DNA of 64,000 nt from Anisakis pegreffii (Eukaryota > Nematoda > Chromadorea > Rhabditida > Anisakidae), in the NCBI GenBank assembly GCA_035041965.1, contig JAPYMA010002005.1:59903-123902 (forward strand), given 5' to 3'. Each line of letters begins with the position of its first letter. Position 1 is the first letter of the stretch. Below are positions 1 to 13,466 of this stretch, in pieces. The notes beneath the pieces were generated by a model. The model had not been told where the DNA came from. It was given only the letters and a program-made list of their open reading frames with translations, and did not search any database. The position numbers and the translations under genes were made by a program.

Positions 1-567
1 CTAATCCTAAGTCCAAACATAATCAATCCATCGCCCTATTTCATTTTGATTATCACCACATAATCCACAATCACTCATTTATAAGTTCGTCTAACCAATA
101 TTCGAGCTGTTTCTGTGAAGTATTTTACAAACGCATACAAAATACTATTGGATATGCAATCCATCACGTTGGCTGTTTCATATGATTATTTAAATTGACA
201 CTCAGAGATGGTATAATATATTTCATGCGGCGCCAAAATATCGAAAACTGTTGCAAAACAAATGAAACGTACAAAATTTTTGGATTAAAACAGGTAAAAA
301 TGTAGATTATAGCGGATCGTAAAATAGCAATGACGATCACAACCGCGTTTTAATCACGCATTCATTATCGTTGGCTAATTCCTCATCTGCATGAATCGAT
401 AGAATGATTTTGCAAGTTTTGCACAGACTGTATATTGTTTTCATGATTGGTGATAATTTTCAAATTTGTCATAGTTTTGTGTGCGACTATTCCATCGAAG
501 AGTGCGTCATGTGAGAAGGTGACAGCAAGAAACATAAGAATAAGTCAACAAGGGCGGAAACACTTAC
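1..567. other. Unresolved stretch downstream of the LDLa/DUF19-like gene
   Basis: This stretch follows a strong minus-strand 5' splice site (GTAAGT read at 567-562), so it should begin with an intron. I could not find a convincing in-phase next exon. One weak acceptor at 250-248 opens only a few codons before a stop. The rest is AT-rich with no recognisable coding or RNA feature. Confidence 0.4.
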
Positions 568-2918
568 ATTGGTCCACAGCGAGAGTCTCGCGCACTGCTA
601 AAGCATTTCTCGTGTTCGTGAAGTGACGGTAATAACAACTGACATGCGTATAGATCCATATCACCCCACATCGCTATCACTTCAGGTATGCGACACTCGT
701 CGGTTTCTATACGTTCCACGCATGTACGATATTCCGTGATCAGATCACATCCTTGATTTAGTTTTATCAAACTGAAATTCGTCATTTTTATTCTATCTTC
801 ATTGAACATCAGCGACTGTTCCAGTTTTTCAGTCCGTGTTATGCTGAAATATTAACGGATAACTTTTCAGTTTAACACCAATGGGGACTTAATGAAAATA
901 CTCATAAGTTCAAATTGTTTTGTTCTGTAATGAAACAAAAACTCATGCTATATTCCATTATAGTAAATTTGACGAGAACAAACTTCGTCTATTAAAAAAA
1001 CTGGTTCGTCTATTTAATGTTTATCAAACAGCAAATTTGGAAAATTGATTAGAGTTTTTTCGAGAGGTCGTTAATGGGTTCGTTGCCTTTTCTTAATATT
1101 CTACTGACTGCTCATTACCTATCAGGATAAATTTTGTTGCATGACGAACAATTTTCTATCTCGAGTTCGTTGTGTCCTCTTCGTGTCAAATTAAATCACT
1201 GAACCAGTTTTGTTCGTTAGTACCTCATTGATGGCACTTATTGAAACTTATTCAAATAGTGAAACGAATTTCGTAATGCAGCACCTCTCAATGATTCACG
1301 TATATTCAGTTATGCAAACAAGACGAATTGTTCAGCAGTGTGAACGGATAAAATTTGTGTCAAAAGCAGGATATTGGCAATGCGGCAAAAAATTCAACGG
1401 ACACGATTTTCATAACTTTCAGGTATCCTTAGGTGAACTACTCACATTACATTCTTCCACCCGCGTTTTTACTGAATCGCTTTATTGTATGATCACCTCA
1501 AAACTCAACATAAGTAGGCTCACTGATCGGATAATGGAGCTCAGCGCGATCCAAAAAACAGAATTTTTTTAAATATTTCCTCAGAAATCAATAGGTTCAA
1601 AGATAAAACAAAAAAACAATTGAAGCAAGTTTCAGCATTTACGAGCAAGTTTCATGGATTCGAGAATTTATTTAGGACACCGGGTCAATTCACTGAATCG
1701 ATACATAATCGGATTATGACTATAGATAATATTCGTGCGCATTATGCACATATATTTCACTTTGATAATGTTAATATGATGCTTCACATAATGAGGTGAT
1801 TATAATATTTCAGACTGAAATTACGGTAAAATATATCTTTCAGTTTATGCATTTTATTATCAGCATGGTGGTATCAAGTTTTGCAGGATACATTATTTAA
1901 CAACAGTGTAGTATGCAGTGCCATGAAAAGATTTTCGTGCAAACTAAATGATGTGTACAGTTAGCAGCAACAATTGTTATGAATTATGCATTATTCTAGA
2001 GTGTATTATGAAAACGCAGTTTTGGCTAAATAGGTTTGAATTGTAAGTGGTTTGCATATGCCTAAGAAAGATGACAGCAAATGTTCTTCAAATGACAGCT
2101 GTGATCTTGAGCTTTAACTGCTCGTGAATATCTAGAGAGCATGGTTTTCTGACTGAAGGTGGCGTTGTTAGAAAGATGATAGATTCTGGAAATTTCACTG
2201 GAACATTTTCCAAAGTGAGATAAGTCATGAGCTATCGAATATGAGAGTAATATTATCGAGAGTGATAACAATAAAAGGTTTCGAAAAGCTTTCATTTGAA
2301 GCGCAGTATAGGATGAAATGAAAAAAAAAATGATGGATCCATTTGCAGAATCGATACGATAAAGGAAATAAAATGTAAAATGTTCGAAATGCACTCACCT
2401 TTCCTTATCGTTCAATAAAGAAATTTGTGTAAAATCAATTTTGTCAATATTACTCTCCCAATTGATCAAATCATTAGAACATTGATCAACACGTTGCTGA
2501 ATGTCATTCGGACATCGCCTTAACGCTGTACTATTCGCATTCTCGAGGCTCGGTAGAACTTGCTGTGGAGCTGTTACGGATTGAGGTGACAGCGCAGCAT
2601 TGCTATCGAAAGGATCATCAGCGATCTCCTCCATCTGTCTCGATGGTAAGAGATTAGTCTCAGGAGTAGTACTGTTATTAGTGGCACTTAAGTGCATTCG
2701 AATCGATTCGGAAGCAGTCGATTCATCAGAAGCGTCCTCACAGTCGATCTCGCCATCACCAACCCAGTCGAACGGAATACATGAACCATCTTTACAGGTG
2801 AATGTATTTGCCGGACAATGAGTTGTAGCCTGAGTAGAAGCACATCCGTAAAAGAAGACGAATGGAATAAAGAATATGAGAAGAATATTTCCAGAAGATA
2901 TGTTCATCATAATCATGA
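568..2918 (-). CDS. Secreted LDLa-domain protein with DUF19-like Cys-rich region (3' end not resolved)
   Basis: Two exons are visible: 2918-2400 and 771-568, joined by GTGAGT..TTTCAG in matching phase; a second GTAAGT donor at 567 shows that the gene continues to the left. The start is placed at an ATG cluster (MIMMN) followed by a hydrophobic signal peptide (about residues 5-27). An LDL-receptor class A module follows (CPANTFTC, GSCIPFDW, GEIDCEDASDES), with the acidic calcium-binding end conserved but only four of the usual six cysteines. After a Ser/Thr-rich linker come evenly spaced cysteines (RRCPNDI, DQCSND, NQGCDL, YRTCVE, DECRIP, YACQLL, EKCFSS, SRCGP) that fit the nematode DUF19/T20D4.11-like pattern. 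The role is unknown; it is probably secreted or on the cell surface. The LDLa call is firm, the DUF19 call is by cysteine pattern only. Confidence 0.72.
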
Positions 2919-2985
2919 TCGCATAGCACTGTCGTCGTCGCGTGCAAGTGCAGTGAAGGCAATGATTGAATGTAGATGAGATCAC

Positions 2986-5900
2986 ACATTGACGGTGGTC
3001 ATGATGGTGACAGTTCAGTGCTGGATGGATGAATGATGCAACGAATGGGACGGCATGGCCTCAATGTTAACGGCAACCGATTTGATTCGTTATAACACCG
3101 ATTTGGACGTCTAGTGCGTTTTGCAGTGCAATGGAGTTATTCGAAAGATGGATGGATCATCAAGTGAAATCGCAATGCACACCATCCATATATCACACAT
3201 CCCTTTTTATCATCTTAACCAATTTCATCACAACACCAATTACGAATCAACTAATTAATTCATCATTATTCTTCGTATATTATCTCTCAATACACCTTTA
3301 CCCCTCACTATCACCATATCTCAAATCAAAACCCTCAAGAATATCACTTAGCATGCTTGTCCAGCCTTACTTATTTTCGAATCCTCGGTTCCGTTTCGAT
3401 GAGCTTCACTGACATATAGGTATGTTTTCTGGTAATGTCTAATTTCGAGTTTGAACGCATTCACAACTTCAATTGTTTTCCGACTGCATTAAGGCAAAAA
3501 TGCACGACTTAAGAAGATAATGACCTTTTCCAGATCGAATTCCATGATTAACCTAGAATGGAGAAGTGCACACACGTGGAGAATGCATTATTTGTTATCA
3601 AATCGGACATGGTGAGTAGGAATATTTATGAACAACTACTCTAATGAACTGTTAATCTTTTACGGATACTAACTATCATTTATCACTCAGCGAAATTCAC
3701 TTTAATTATTCATTTTCATTGATATCAAAATACATACTAACAATTAGCAATCTCATGTTTATCACTTATTTCATGTTCACTGCAGCATATGTAAACAGAG
3801 TATATCACTCGTACCTATACTGGCTGCACGAAGTTCAGTGACACACCTTAAACGCTTACTGCACCTTTCACTCGGTGTTTGTTGTTGCCCTTCGTTCAGT
3901 GGAAGTGTTTCGTGAATCATACTCGACTGGGTGTTACTCATCAAGATCGTTCTCATTTGCAGTTCTCAAATCAATCATAAACACTCAGCAAGTCTTCGTG
4001 AACTGACACTTATTCAACACACCCATTTTAACGATAATTTTGAAACAACTGATCACAAGTGGATATCGTGAGTCGTGATAGAAAAATGAAGTGTTGACAA
4101 CGGTTGCGTTAGTGAAAGAGCAAATAACTTTGAGTCATGCGTATCTTGATGGTTTACTGAGATGTGCTCTCACATAAACGAAAATAGTTTCGCGTAATTA
4201 TCGTAAATAAAACGGCAAGATTTAACGACTTGACAAATATTCTTGAATTGAATCGAAGTAAAACGTTGACCTAATTGAACTCCGAAATTCTCTTCAGTAC
4301 AACGATGAGAACGACATTCGCTGACCTTTTCATTCCTAATTTTTTTCTAGAAATTTCACTTTTCTATTTTGTCTCGCTACCATTCACTGTCAAACTTCAC
4401 CCCTCCACTGTTAGGCTTTGCAAAGCGATGGATTTTTTGCTGAATTGTGGGCATCTATCATAATAGTTGGAACAAGCATTTTTTAATACCAGATGGGTGT
4501 ATACACACTTTCGTAGCACCTTTTCAACCGCAACAATGAATCGCTTGTTGAAGAGCAAAATAGATCGCACTGGAATGTTATGCCTAAGAAGCGAGCCAAT
4601 GTTGGAGGCGATGAATTTTCCTAAACCATCAATCAACAGAGTGAACAGGCTGAAGCTTTCTTAAAAAGTTTCCAAATATTCAGCAAACCCAACGAGTATT
4701 CAAACGACTCTGATGTCTCCTTGATGAGAATTTAACAAGTCGTTAACAGATTCGTTAACAAATCGTCCATTTTACCAACTGATACCATTACATCGAATTG
4801 AATCACTGTTCATAATAGCAATTTACACAGCCCCTGTTACCGATATTGCTTTTTAAGGCTCCCCGCCTACTTCCGTCCACCCCCCGTTCTCTGTAAACTT
4901 TTCATCATCTTTCCGTAAACCTTCGGATACCACTTTTAACATTTTCATACTCAAATTTTTGACATCTCAATCGATGCACAAACCGTCTCTCGTTGTTCTC
5001 AGCAATGCAGAACAAAAGCCTTCACGGATGCGCATTGAACTGCCTGACGTAACTTGTCCCCTTTCATTTAAAACTAACATCGGCGAAACGAAGGAATAGA
5101 AAATCGGTGAGAAACTGAATGAGCAATATGAAATTTGAGCAGCGAGAATATTGGCACAAAACTGATTCTCTCAACAATTTGTTCACGCATCATAAGAGTG
5201 CATTAATTTGAAATAACTGGACGGAAACACAACACCAGACATCATGTCATTCTACTATTATTGTGACTGCTCACATTCGACCCAGTCACTCATGCTCTGA
5301 AAATCACCCTTGAGTGACGGTTCCAAGTCTGGAACAATTACGAAGTAAAATGAAGGAAAGCTCAAACTTTTTATACAAGCTGTGATGTCAAAAAAAAAAC
5401 CAAGGAGTCGCCGTCTGTTCGGAAACTCAGCATTCTCTTTTGTATCCGACTTTGGGCCAACTATTTCTCAAGCAACTACCGAATAAAGAGAACATTCAAA
5501 CGACTCGAATAATAACCCATAATTTTCCAATAAGAATCAAAACACTGACAAATTTTATTTTCTTTTTCTTCACAACAGTAAAACAATAAAAAAATAATTC
5601 AACAGATTGTAAATTTTTCGATAATCAAATGAACAACAAAATTTTCAAATTGAAAACCAAAATCTGTTAAGAAATGTTCCACAAAAGTTCATTCAACCTG
5701 TAACTTAAAATGATGAGGTATAAGAATAACCGGTAATCATGATCCTAATTTCCGTTCGCAATCATATCTTTATAAATCATTATGCGATGCCAAAAAGTGT
5801 TGATAATAAGTGATTTATAACGACACAATACGATCAATTATGGCCTTCTCATTGTGATATTAATGCGCTGAACTGGCAGATTCGGATGCGCCATATGTAC

Positions 5901-6199
5901 CACACAATTCAAACGTTTTGCATTCGGTGTGAACAGAGAAGTGCGATGACACACGATTATATGTAAATAACAGTCGGTCGATTCCGAGAACGTTCGATTG
6001 CAATAATCACATTCCTATAACGACCATAATCAGCAAGATTCAATTCACTGCATTCATACAAATTGTTGCTTGTTATTGCACGTTATCCCTAATTGCTAAC
6101 TAGTAAAAACCAACCGTAGTCGAATACGTATTTTGCAGGGTTGATAAATCTTTGATGATATTCTCAATTAATTCCATTCATCTACGAGTGGACAAAGAA
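2986..6199. other. Intergenic stretch between the LDLa gene and the zinc-finger gene
   Basis: I see no supported gene. A short plus-strand candidate first exon starts at 3558 (MEKCTHVENALF...) and ends at a GTGAGT donor at about 3612, but no in-phase continuation was found. Around 4720-4770 there are repeated CGTTAACA-type words like those of the degenerate repeats at 11.3, 14.4 and 15.4 kb. The rest is plain AT-rich sequence. Confidence 0.35.
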
Positions 6200-9026
6200 T
6201 TATCCCCAAAATAAAATTTCGAACAGAAAAGACAGCAATGAGGAGATGCACAACATGAACACCATGCTGAACTGTAACCGAAACACACCACATCTGACTG
6301 CGTCCGCCCAGAAACGTTTGAAAGTGACAGCTAAGAAAAAGAGAAGAAACAATATAAAATGAAAACTCAGCACAACAAACCTCTGCGGATTTCAACGGCT
6401 CTTTTGATGTCCACTGACCATCAATGAAGGCCGTCCTCTCAACCATAGCAATTGATACTTTATGTACACGAACAACTAAAACATGGAACACTTTAGAACA
6501 ACGAAAATATTCAACACAAATGATTTTTCATATTCAAAGCTGCTTCTAATCTAGGTAACGTCTTGACAAACAACAGGGTTTTTTTTGAGGAAATAATCAT
6601 AATTTTAAAATCATTTGAGAAACTTCCCTAATTTAAAAACGTTGTTACTGAATCAAATAAACTATGCCAACAGATTCGTGGATTATCTCAAAGCGAGTAA
6701 TAATCACGAAACACCAAGTGACCAAGTTTGAATTCGCTTGACTGATTCATAATATGTAATTTGCGAGCTACAGTTCCGATGATCGCTTAAACGTTCCACT
6801 TTAAGAAGCTCTTCTCATTACCAGAAAAAAACATACTGTGTTCGACCATCTCCCATCCTTGACTGCAGCGATACTCACAGAGAAGACATTTCTGTCCGGA
6901 AAGCATCGGTGATGAAGCACGATTCTGAGCTGTTTCTGAGGCCAATTTCTTGACTGCATCAATTTGATTGCTTTTCGATGCGTTCACGTTTGATGACGAG
7001 TCTGCATTCGGATCGGTCGAATGTTGTTCGGCACTTGATATTGCTTGCTTCAGACCCTTTGAAGCGCTTTCTTGAGATTTCTCACATGCAGTTAAAGCCG
7101 ACTTCGACGATTGTTTCGAAGTATTGTCAGGTAAAGAGAGGCGACCGCGTTCACTTTCGGACTGCACTGAAGATGACTTCGCCGAATCCTGCTCGCTGGC
7201 TTCGTAGTGCTTTGCGTTTGAATCCGATTCGAGTGATCGTCGTTCGTTGGGAGAGTCGATCGTTGAGGTGCTCTCCGATGACTCGTGATGCCGTCTTTCA
7301 GCACTGCGACCGTCGCTGAACATTTCCTCTTTCGCTAAAATCCAGTTCATAAAAATTAACTTCAACCTACAATCAGTTAATCCGTATGAAATTCTCATTT
7401 CAAAAAAATATTGACAAGAAATCACTTCAAAGTCAAAAACAATCATACGTAGCATAAAAATTCGACGAAAATATTGACGATTGAATGGATGAAACATCAT
7501 AAGGTCAAAAAATCATGCTTGCGATTAATATCATTTTCATTAGCAGAATTTTAGGCCGACTTTATTTTGCGATTCAAAAATTTTCCGGGAAATTTTTAAA
7601 AAATTATTTGTTACCTTCATTATGTCCTGTTACGAGCCCATGTGGGAAAAGGAAATGAAGAATATGGAGAAACGTAAGTCAACAGCAATACCTGTAGATT
7701 TTGTTGAAGGTTTCAACGGGTTAGGGGAAGAAGATGACGATGTAGTTGTGGTTGAGGAGTGAGTCGTTCTGGATGAGGTGCCACTGGTAGCAGCATGATG
7801 CTTACTTGTTTCATCAACACCAGATGGCGATAACTTCGATGGTATTTTCAATTTCAACTTATTTGAGTTTCGCTTCTTTGACGATATGGAAACCAGTGAA
7901 TTGGTTGACGGATCGTTCATTCTTCGCTTTTTTGGCACTTCAATTGAACGCTTTCTGGACGTTGCGGCAGCTGTCCCAACAATATTTCGTCTTAACGAGA
8001 CTGCTGCTTTCGAACTGCTCGACGGTGAAATCAATGAACGATTTGTTGAATGACGTCGTTCAACACTTGACGTCGATTCTTTCCGTGATTTCGAATCATC
8101 TTTCTCAGATATATTCACTTGAAGAGTTTTTGGAACCTGCGAACAGAACAATAATACCATTAATATGGATAAATTATGATTCACACGAATCACTACTGCT
8201 GAATCATTCGAGCACCTCTACCACAGCCTCATAACAGTAGATAAGTTGCATTATACTTCAACATAAATAAGGTAAAATATTAATTTTTTTATATCTATCA
8301 TTCGCTTTATTACTACTATTTCCACATCATCAAAAGCAACAGTTATTCATAACTTTTAATGAACTGAACACGGACCTCTTGACAGAATATATCAATAATA
8401 ATAATAATTTGTGAATTTACTAGGATACGTAAACACATTGCAATATGCGACTAATATCTTCCATAATATTCGATCACAAACGTGAAACACGAATGAGAAA
8501 TTTTCACGGTTTAGGCATAAGAGAGATGACCGACATATGAATGCTCTGTTAACCGCAATCGTTTCTCATTTCTATCACCAGTTGAGAATACTAACTGTGA
8601 TGCGTGAACGCGAATAAGGCTCGAACCAACCTCAAAGGAGAATCCTTTTGTTTCAAATTCATAAATTTGCTGGCATAGACTAACAGCTTGATGAACTAGA
8701 ATATGTTCTTCATAAGACAATTTTGATGTGAACATATCACCGCATTCGTAACACAGTAACACTGAAGCTTTCGATGTTCCATTCCTGAAATGCATAACGA
8801 AATTTTTTTGAACACAAAGTTTCTGCCATTGACTGGAACCATTTTTTATGCCTAATTAAAGAGTATTTCTAATCGACAACAAATAATTTCATTAATTTGA
8901 TGAAATATCCAGACTATTGTAATTTGATGAAACATGACTGGAGTGAGAATGAACGAAATCTATAAAAATTAGAAAGACTTCTACGAATTCACAGACTGGC
9001 TGTACTTACTTGGAGTTTCGATACAT
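6200..9026 (-). CDS. C2H2 zinc-finger nuclear protein with long Ser-rich linker
   Basis: Exons: 9026-9010 (MYRNS), 8784-8631, 8136-7692, 7334-6837, then two less certain in-phase exons 6413-6381 and 6330-6200 ending in TAA, giving about 425 residues. Exon 2 encodes a clear C2H2 finger near residues 17-37 (CYECGDMF...EEHILVH). Exon 3 is basic and Ser/Thr-rich with nuclear-localisation-like clusters (SRKRS, PKKRR, SKKRN). Exon 4 is Ser/Glu-rich and ends in a second CxxC start of a finger (CLLCEYRC...EMVEH) split by the intron at its first histidine. The predicted 3' exons keep phase but supply no obvious second histidine pair and end in a hydrophobic stretch, so the C-terminus may be wrong. The donor of exon 2 is also ambiguous (GTTGGT or an earlier GTTAGT, both phase 0). 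A DNA- or RNA-binding role is likely; I do not recognise the family. Confidence 0.6.
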
Positions 9027-9838
9027 TGTCGATCCAGTTATTCACTTAACACAAACAAAGATCTAACAGAATATTGCGGGTCTCAACAATCTGAAGATGT
9101 CATAACTTATTTTCAGATATGCACAAAAACATCAGGAATGAGATGGGTCCGATGCCACTAAACATGAAATACCAACAGAATCTCGAATTTCAACAATTCC
9201 GTAGTTAAAATCAATTCTTAAATAAACATTTTAACCGATCGTTAATATTATATACCACTGAACAGAAACGGATGAATTGTGGTAAAACTGTTTTTGCTGT
9301 CAAGTTCACCCATAGGACACCTCTCTGATGAGATGACGAATGTTAACAAATAAAATCTCGTAAAAGCAAAATCTTCCAAAGAATACCACTAAAAAATAAG
9401 CAATCAGAATGCTGACTGAGTACGGCCGTCATGACCGTTTTGTGGGTAAAATAATAAAATCATTTAGCATTTGATATTTATTAGAAGTTTCTCGAGTAAT
9501 TCAATCAACAAATAACACATAAATATTTTAAATCAATCTTCAATATTATTCAATATTCGGAAATAACGACATGAAAATTCTCAAACGAGAGGAAGATGGA
9601 TCACAACAGAATAAGATAATTATTACAGCACACTAGAAACTGCTTGGACCCGTCAATGCGACAAAATAACAACTTCACAAATTCATTCAAATTTTTGCTA
9701 TAGATGCAAATGAATTCGAATGCGGTACACGTTGTAAAGCTCGTCAGATAGGTGTTTCAAGCGATTTTTAAGAAGCAGCAAAAAAGTTTCATTTTTGTTC
9801 TTTTGAACGAAGAAGTAAAGATGACTATAAGATCTTCG

Positions 9839-10511
9839 TTAATCGAATCCACCCTCTTTAGATATGCCGCGTTCTCGTATCCGTTGAACACGTCCCTCAG
9901 AAATATGAAACGAGCGCAATGAATTGTCCAGTCGATAATCCTTCTCACCACGTTCACCGTATCTCGCAAATTCGGCAAAATCTGGCGATAAATACATTCG
10001 CAAATCGTATACTATATCCGGAGTGGGAAATGCGAACTCCCTGAAAATACCTCATTTAAGAGATTGATTTATTCACTAAAATTCTGCTTTATTCACTAAA
10101 ATTCACAACGAAATATCTGCCGACATGTTTTCATGCAACTAACTTACTGCAATGCAATGACAAGCCTAGTATCTAGATGAGATGGCCCAGTTGTCTGACA
10201 CAGCAGAAAAGGTCTGAAATAAAGTCTATTGGATTCTTCGCAGATTGTTTTTCGATTCTTCGATTGGCGAGGTACTCAAACAGTTTCACGACCAGCAACA
10301 TCAAAGACGGATGTTTTCGCAGGAATGCTGAACATAAAAATAAGAGAGCAGCAAATAAAACTAACTCGATAATGACAGCAACAACGATTTGAGTTAACAC
10401 ACTCGCACCAGATACTCGCCAGAAATCCTTGACGAATACACTTCTATCGGCAAACACGTGTTCTTTATTGCGTAAAAACTGACTCGCCAATCGAAGAATC
10501 GAATAACGCAT
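9839..10511 (-). CDS. Small membrane protein of unknown function
   Basis: Three exons, 10511-10276, 10213-10148 and 10040-9839 (TAA), join in phase to give 167 residues. The first intron is only about 62 bp (GTACCT..TTTCAG); the second uses GTAAGT..TTTTCAG. The ATG at 10511 follows a CACAG directly, so this is either a trans-splice acceptor or an internal start. Residues about 38-65 form a strong hydrophobic segment (TQIVVAVIIELVLFAALLF), followed by a second weaker one (PSLMLLVVKLFEPFLL), then a soluble tail rich in charged residues (YGERGEKDY, RIRERGISK). I do not recognise a family. The long minus-strand ORFs that overlap these exons in other frames are shadows. It lies about 0.8 kb upstream of, and co-oriented with, the zinc-finger gene. 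Confidence 0.55.
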
Positions 10512-13466
10512 CTGTGCGACACTAAACTAATAATGAATTTTGAAAACACTACGAAATCAATTTAGCCAAAAATTTTCACGGGCGTTAAGATTGCACACAA
10601 GCACTTCGCCAATTGCCCATTGCCGTAACACTCCGCCAATAAACAGCTGATTGAAATTTATATTCACCCTCAACGGTGCTGATGGTTTACAACATAATGT
10701 TCACTTTTCTTTAGTCTATCTTGAACTGCTCGGGAAAAGACGACTTGAGATTTTGTTGAAGTTGATGTCACGGTTAAGAGTTGAAACGAACTTTTAGAAT
10801 CTCAGAGAAGTGAGGTCAAACTGAAGTGAGCGTTAAAATTTTCGGTAGTTTATCAACAAAGTCGTTCACGTCATTGAATTGCCCTCCCGAAATGGATTCT
10901 CATCAGTTTCATGCATTATCATATTAAATACTTTGAACTTTCACCGCACCATATTCCTTTTCTCATTCACTTTCGACACATCATTCACTCACTCCATCCA
11001 AATATAACTTTAATCTCTTCAGAGGTAGACATCATTAATGAGGATTTTAACGCAATACTCAGTAATTTGTTCAGCAATGCTTTAGTGTTGAGCCGAGACG
11101 AAATATATCGGCAATAATCATTAATTTCAGCCTTAGACTGATTGAATTTCTCATGATGAAAAAAATTCAAGCAGCTGATTTCTCTGCAATGAATTTTTTT
11201 AAAAGATTTATTGATCTTTGAGAACGTCAATACGCCAACGCCAATCTTTGAGAACACACTGCGACGTCTTATTCGTATTAGGTGAAATGTGCTTAAATGC
11301 TTTCATATCCTATGTAAAACCATTTACGTTTTCTTAGAGAAAATTTTTTAAGGATTAGCTCACTCTCAAATACCAGTGGTACTAATCTCGTTATTTTTTT
11401 CAAATTTAACGCAACCATTAATTCGTTAACGACACATCAAATGAAAACTTAACTTTACCCAGGAAAGACAATAGGTAACCATTAACGAATATCAAAACTA
11501 TGCTCACCTCGACATTTCTTTACACAACTTTTTAATGCAGTTGAAATTTCGGTGGAAATGTTTTGTCGGAAACGGTTTGCTATAATACTACACAATAATT
11601 GAAATCTAAGAATAACGACATCGTACACAATTGCAGTGTGCAAATGAAATGTTCGATAGTTTACCTCAACTTCCGAAATTTATGATCTGCAAGAATTTGG
11701 AGGAGTTGAAGTGCCATAATGGATGAGTCGAAATTTTTTCGAAGGAAATTAACTGGTATGATCAATGAAGTTAGTCAGTGGTAACAATTGGTAGGTGCTG
11801 AGAAATTCGAATTTCTTATCCACGAAAGTGGTATTTTCGAAGAATTCTGCGTTGCAGAGGAGATTTTTGAGGATAGATCAAGTGAAAATAGATGAAAAAT
11901 GTGATTACCTGATCAGACTATCATAAGCTAGATCAATCAAACCTATTTTAGAAAAAATTTTGTCATGTCATTTCAACAAATCGTTCTAATTGTTACGAAA
12001 ATTCATTTACAAACGAGAGTGATCATGCGGGGGGCATCCGAAATAGGGAGACAGTTTCCGGTATTTTTGTTGCAAAAATAATTCAGATGCACCAAAACAT
12101 TCTCAGTTACGATGCACCATTGATTTCACATGATCAAACGGTTAATACCCTGATTCTATCCACTATCGTTCATTGCACTCATTTTCAGGTCTATTCCAGA
12201 GTGGAGCTACTTAAAGCTGTTTTGTTGATATTTCCTGTGAGAGTGCACTTATAATGCCAACTTGTCGATGCGTCAATTTTTTTTTTTGAGGTAATCTCTG
12301 TTGGATCTCCGAAGCGAAGTACTTCATTTTGCGCTGATTGTTTCATAAGAAGAAATGATTAATTATCGAGTTTTACACCTCTGTCGAACAAAAAATGCTG
12401 ATTTTGTTAACCTTTGCCGTGTTCTCGGTTGTATTTGCCGTAGTGTTGCACAGCTTGTTCATTTCGATGTCACTACTCACGTGCTCATCCAAAAGCAACC
12501 ATAAAAACCGACGATTGAGGGTGTAACGACGAATTTGTACGTCATTTTGGCTTGATTCTTTCATTGCTGATTAGCTGTCGGTACATTTTTGCTTTTTTTG
12601 TCGAATATCGAATGATGTGCGATTTTAAATTTTTTCTGATTCCGTTCCCGTTCATAAATTTTATCATTTTCTTTTGCTTTGCATTATTACACACTGCTTT
12701 CTGCACATAATTAATTGATGTAGTTCATTAGGATATTCCATCACTTATTTTCTGAGCTCAATTCGAAAAAAATTCATATGATTCTGTGAGCTGATCGTGA
12801 ATAACATTCGCTAGGTACTGCATATTCATCACAGTGTACCTGTTAATATGTTCAATTAAAAGAGATCACTGCTAAATGATAAAACCTTCGAACGTCTAAC
12901 CATCATGTTGGTTCAGAAGGATTGACCTAAAACAGAACTCGTAAACCATGCTCGCCTCGCATGAGGTCAGCCAAAAAATTAAAACTGAAAAAATCTGAGA
13001 GCTATGTTCATTATGGGACAACGAAATACCATCCAAGTAAAATCTCTTGATATGCTCCTTTACACCAGTCCCATTTTTCATATCATTCATCAGTCAAAAT
13101 TTATTTTCTGCCTCTGGTCTCATCTAATGAAGGCTATTGACTGTGTTATCCTGAAATGTTATTCCATCGAGAGAATTTAAATTTCGCATGAATAATCGCT
13201 TCATTCGCAGAAAGATATTAGTTTGCGAAGAAAGTTTTGCTTGGAAAGAGGGAGAGATTTCGTGAGATGATTAATGAGCGAATCAGTGCAATGCTAAACG
13301 TTAGAAGCATGCCACAAAACTTTGATAAAGTGATGATAAAGAGAATTGGTGTTACATTGTTGCAATACGTATTACATATATTGCGTGAGTGGCAGTGCAA
13401 ATCTTAGATAATAGTAGCAGTGGTCTCAAGTAAAGTAACTAGTGTTAGTGTTCGTTGGATGATGAT
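10512..13466. other. Intergenic stretch with degenerate repeats
   Basis: No gene model could be supported on either strand. The open frames at 10911-11257 and 12373-12564 lack splice signals and protein-like composition. Between about 11340 and 11500 the sequence carries ATTAGC/CGTTAAC words (GGATTAGCTC, TTCGTTAACG, CATTAACGAA) that resemble the transposon-like end at 38.5 kb. Confidence 0.35.

Noticed and set aside
189..247. Possible last exon of the LDLa gene after TTGCAACAG
   Set aside because: In the required phase it reaches a stop after about eight residues and adds nothing recognisable.
3558..3611. Possible plus-strand first exon MEKCTHVENALF...
   Set aside because: It has a GTGAGT donor, but every downstream acceptor tested leads to an immediate stop in phase 0.
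6787..7500. Full 237-codon minus ORF as a single gene
   Set aside because: Only 7334-6837 shows protein-like composition, and it is bounded by a TTTTAG acceptor and a GTATGT donor in phase with neighbouring exons. The two ends of the ORF are intronic.
9757..9978. 73-codon minus ORF (PNLRDTVNVV...)
   Set aside because: It starts at a TTG and overlaps the third exon of the small membrane protein in another frame; the phase-consistent reading is the other one.
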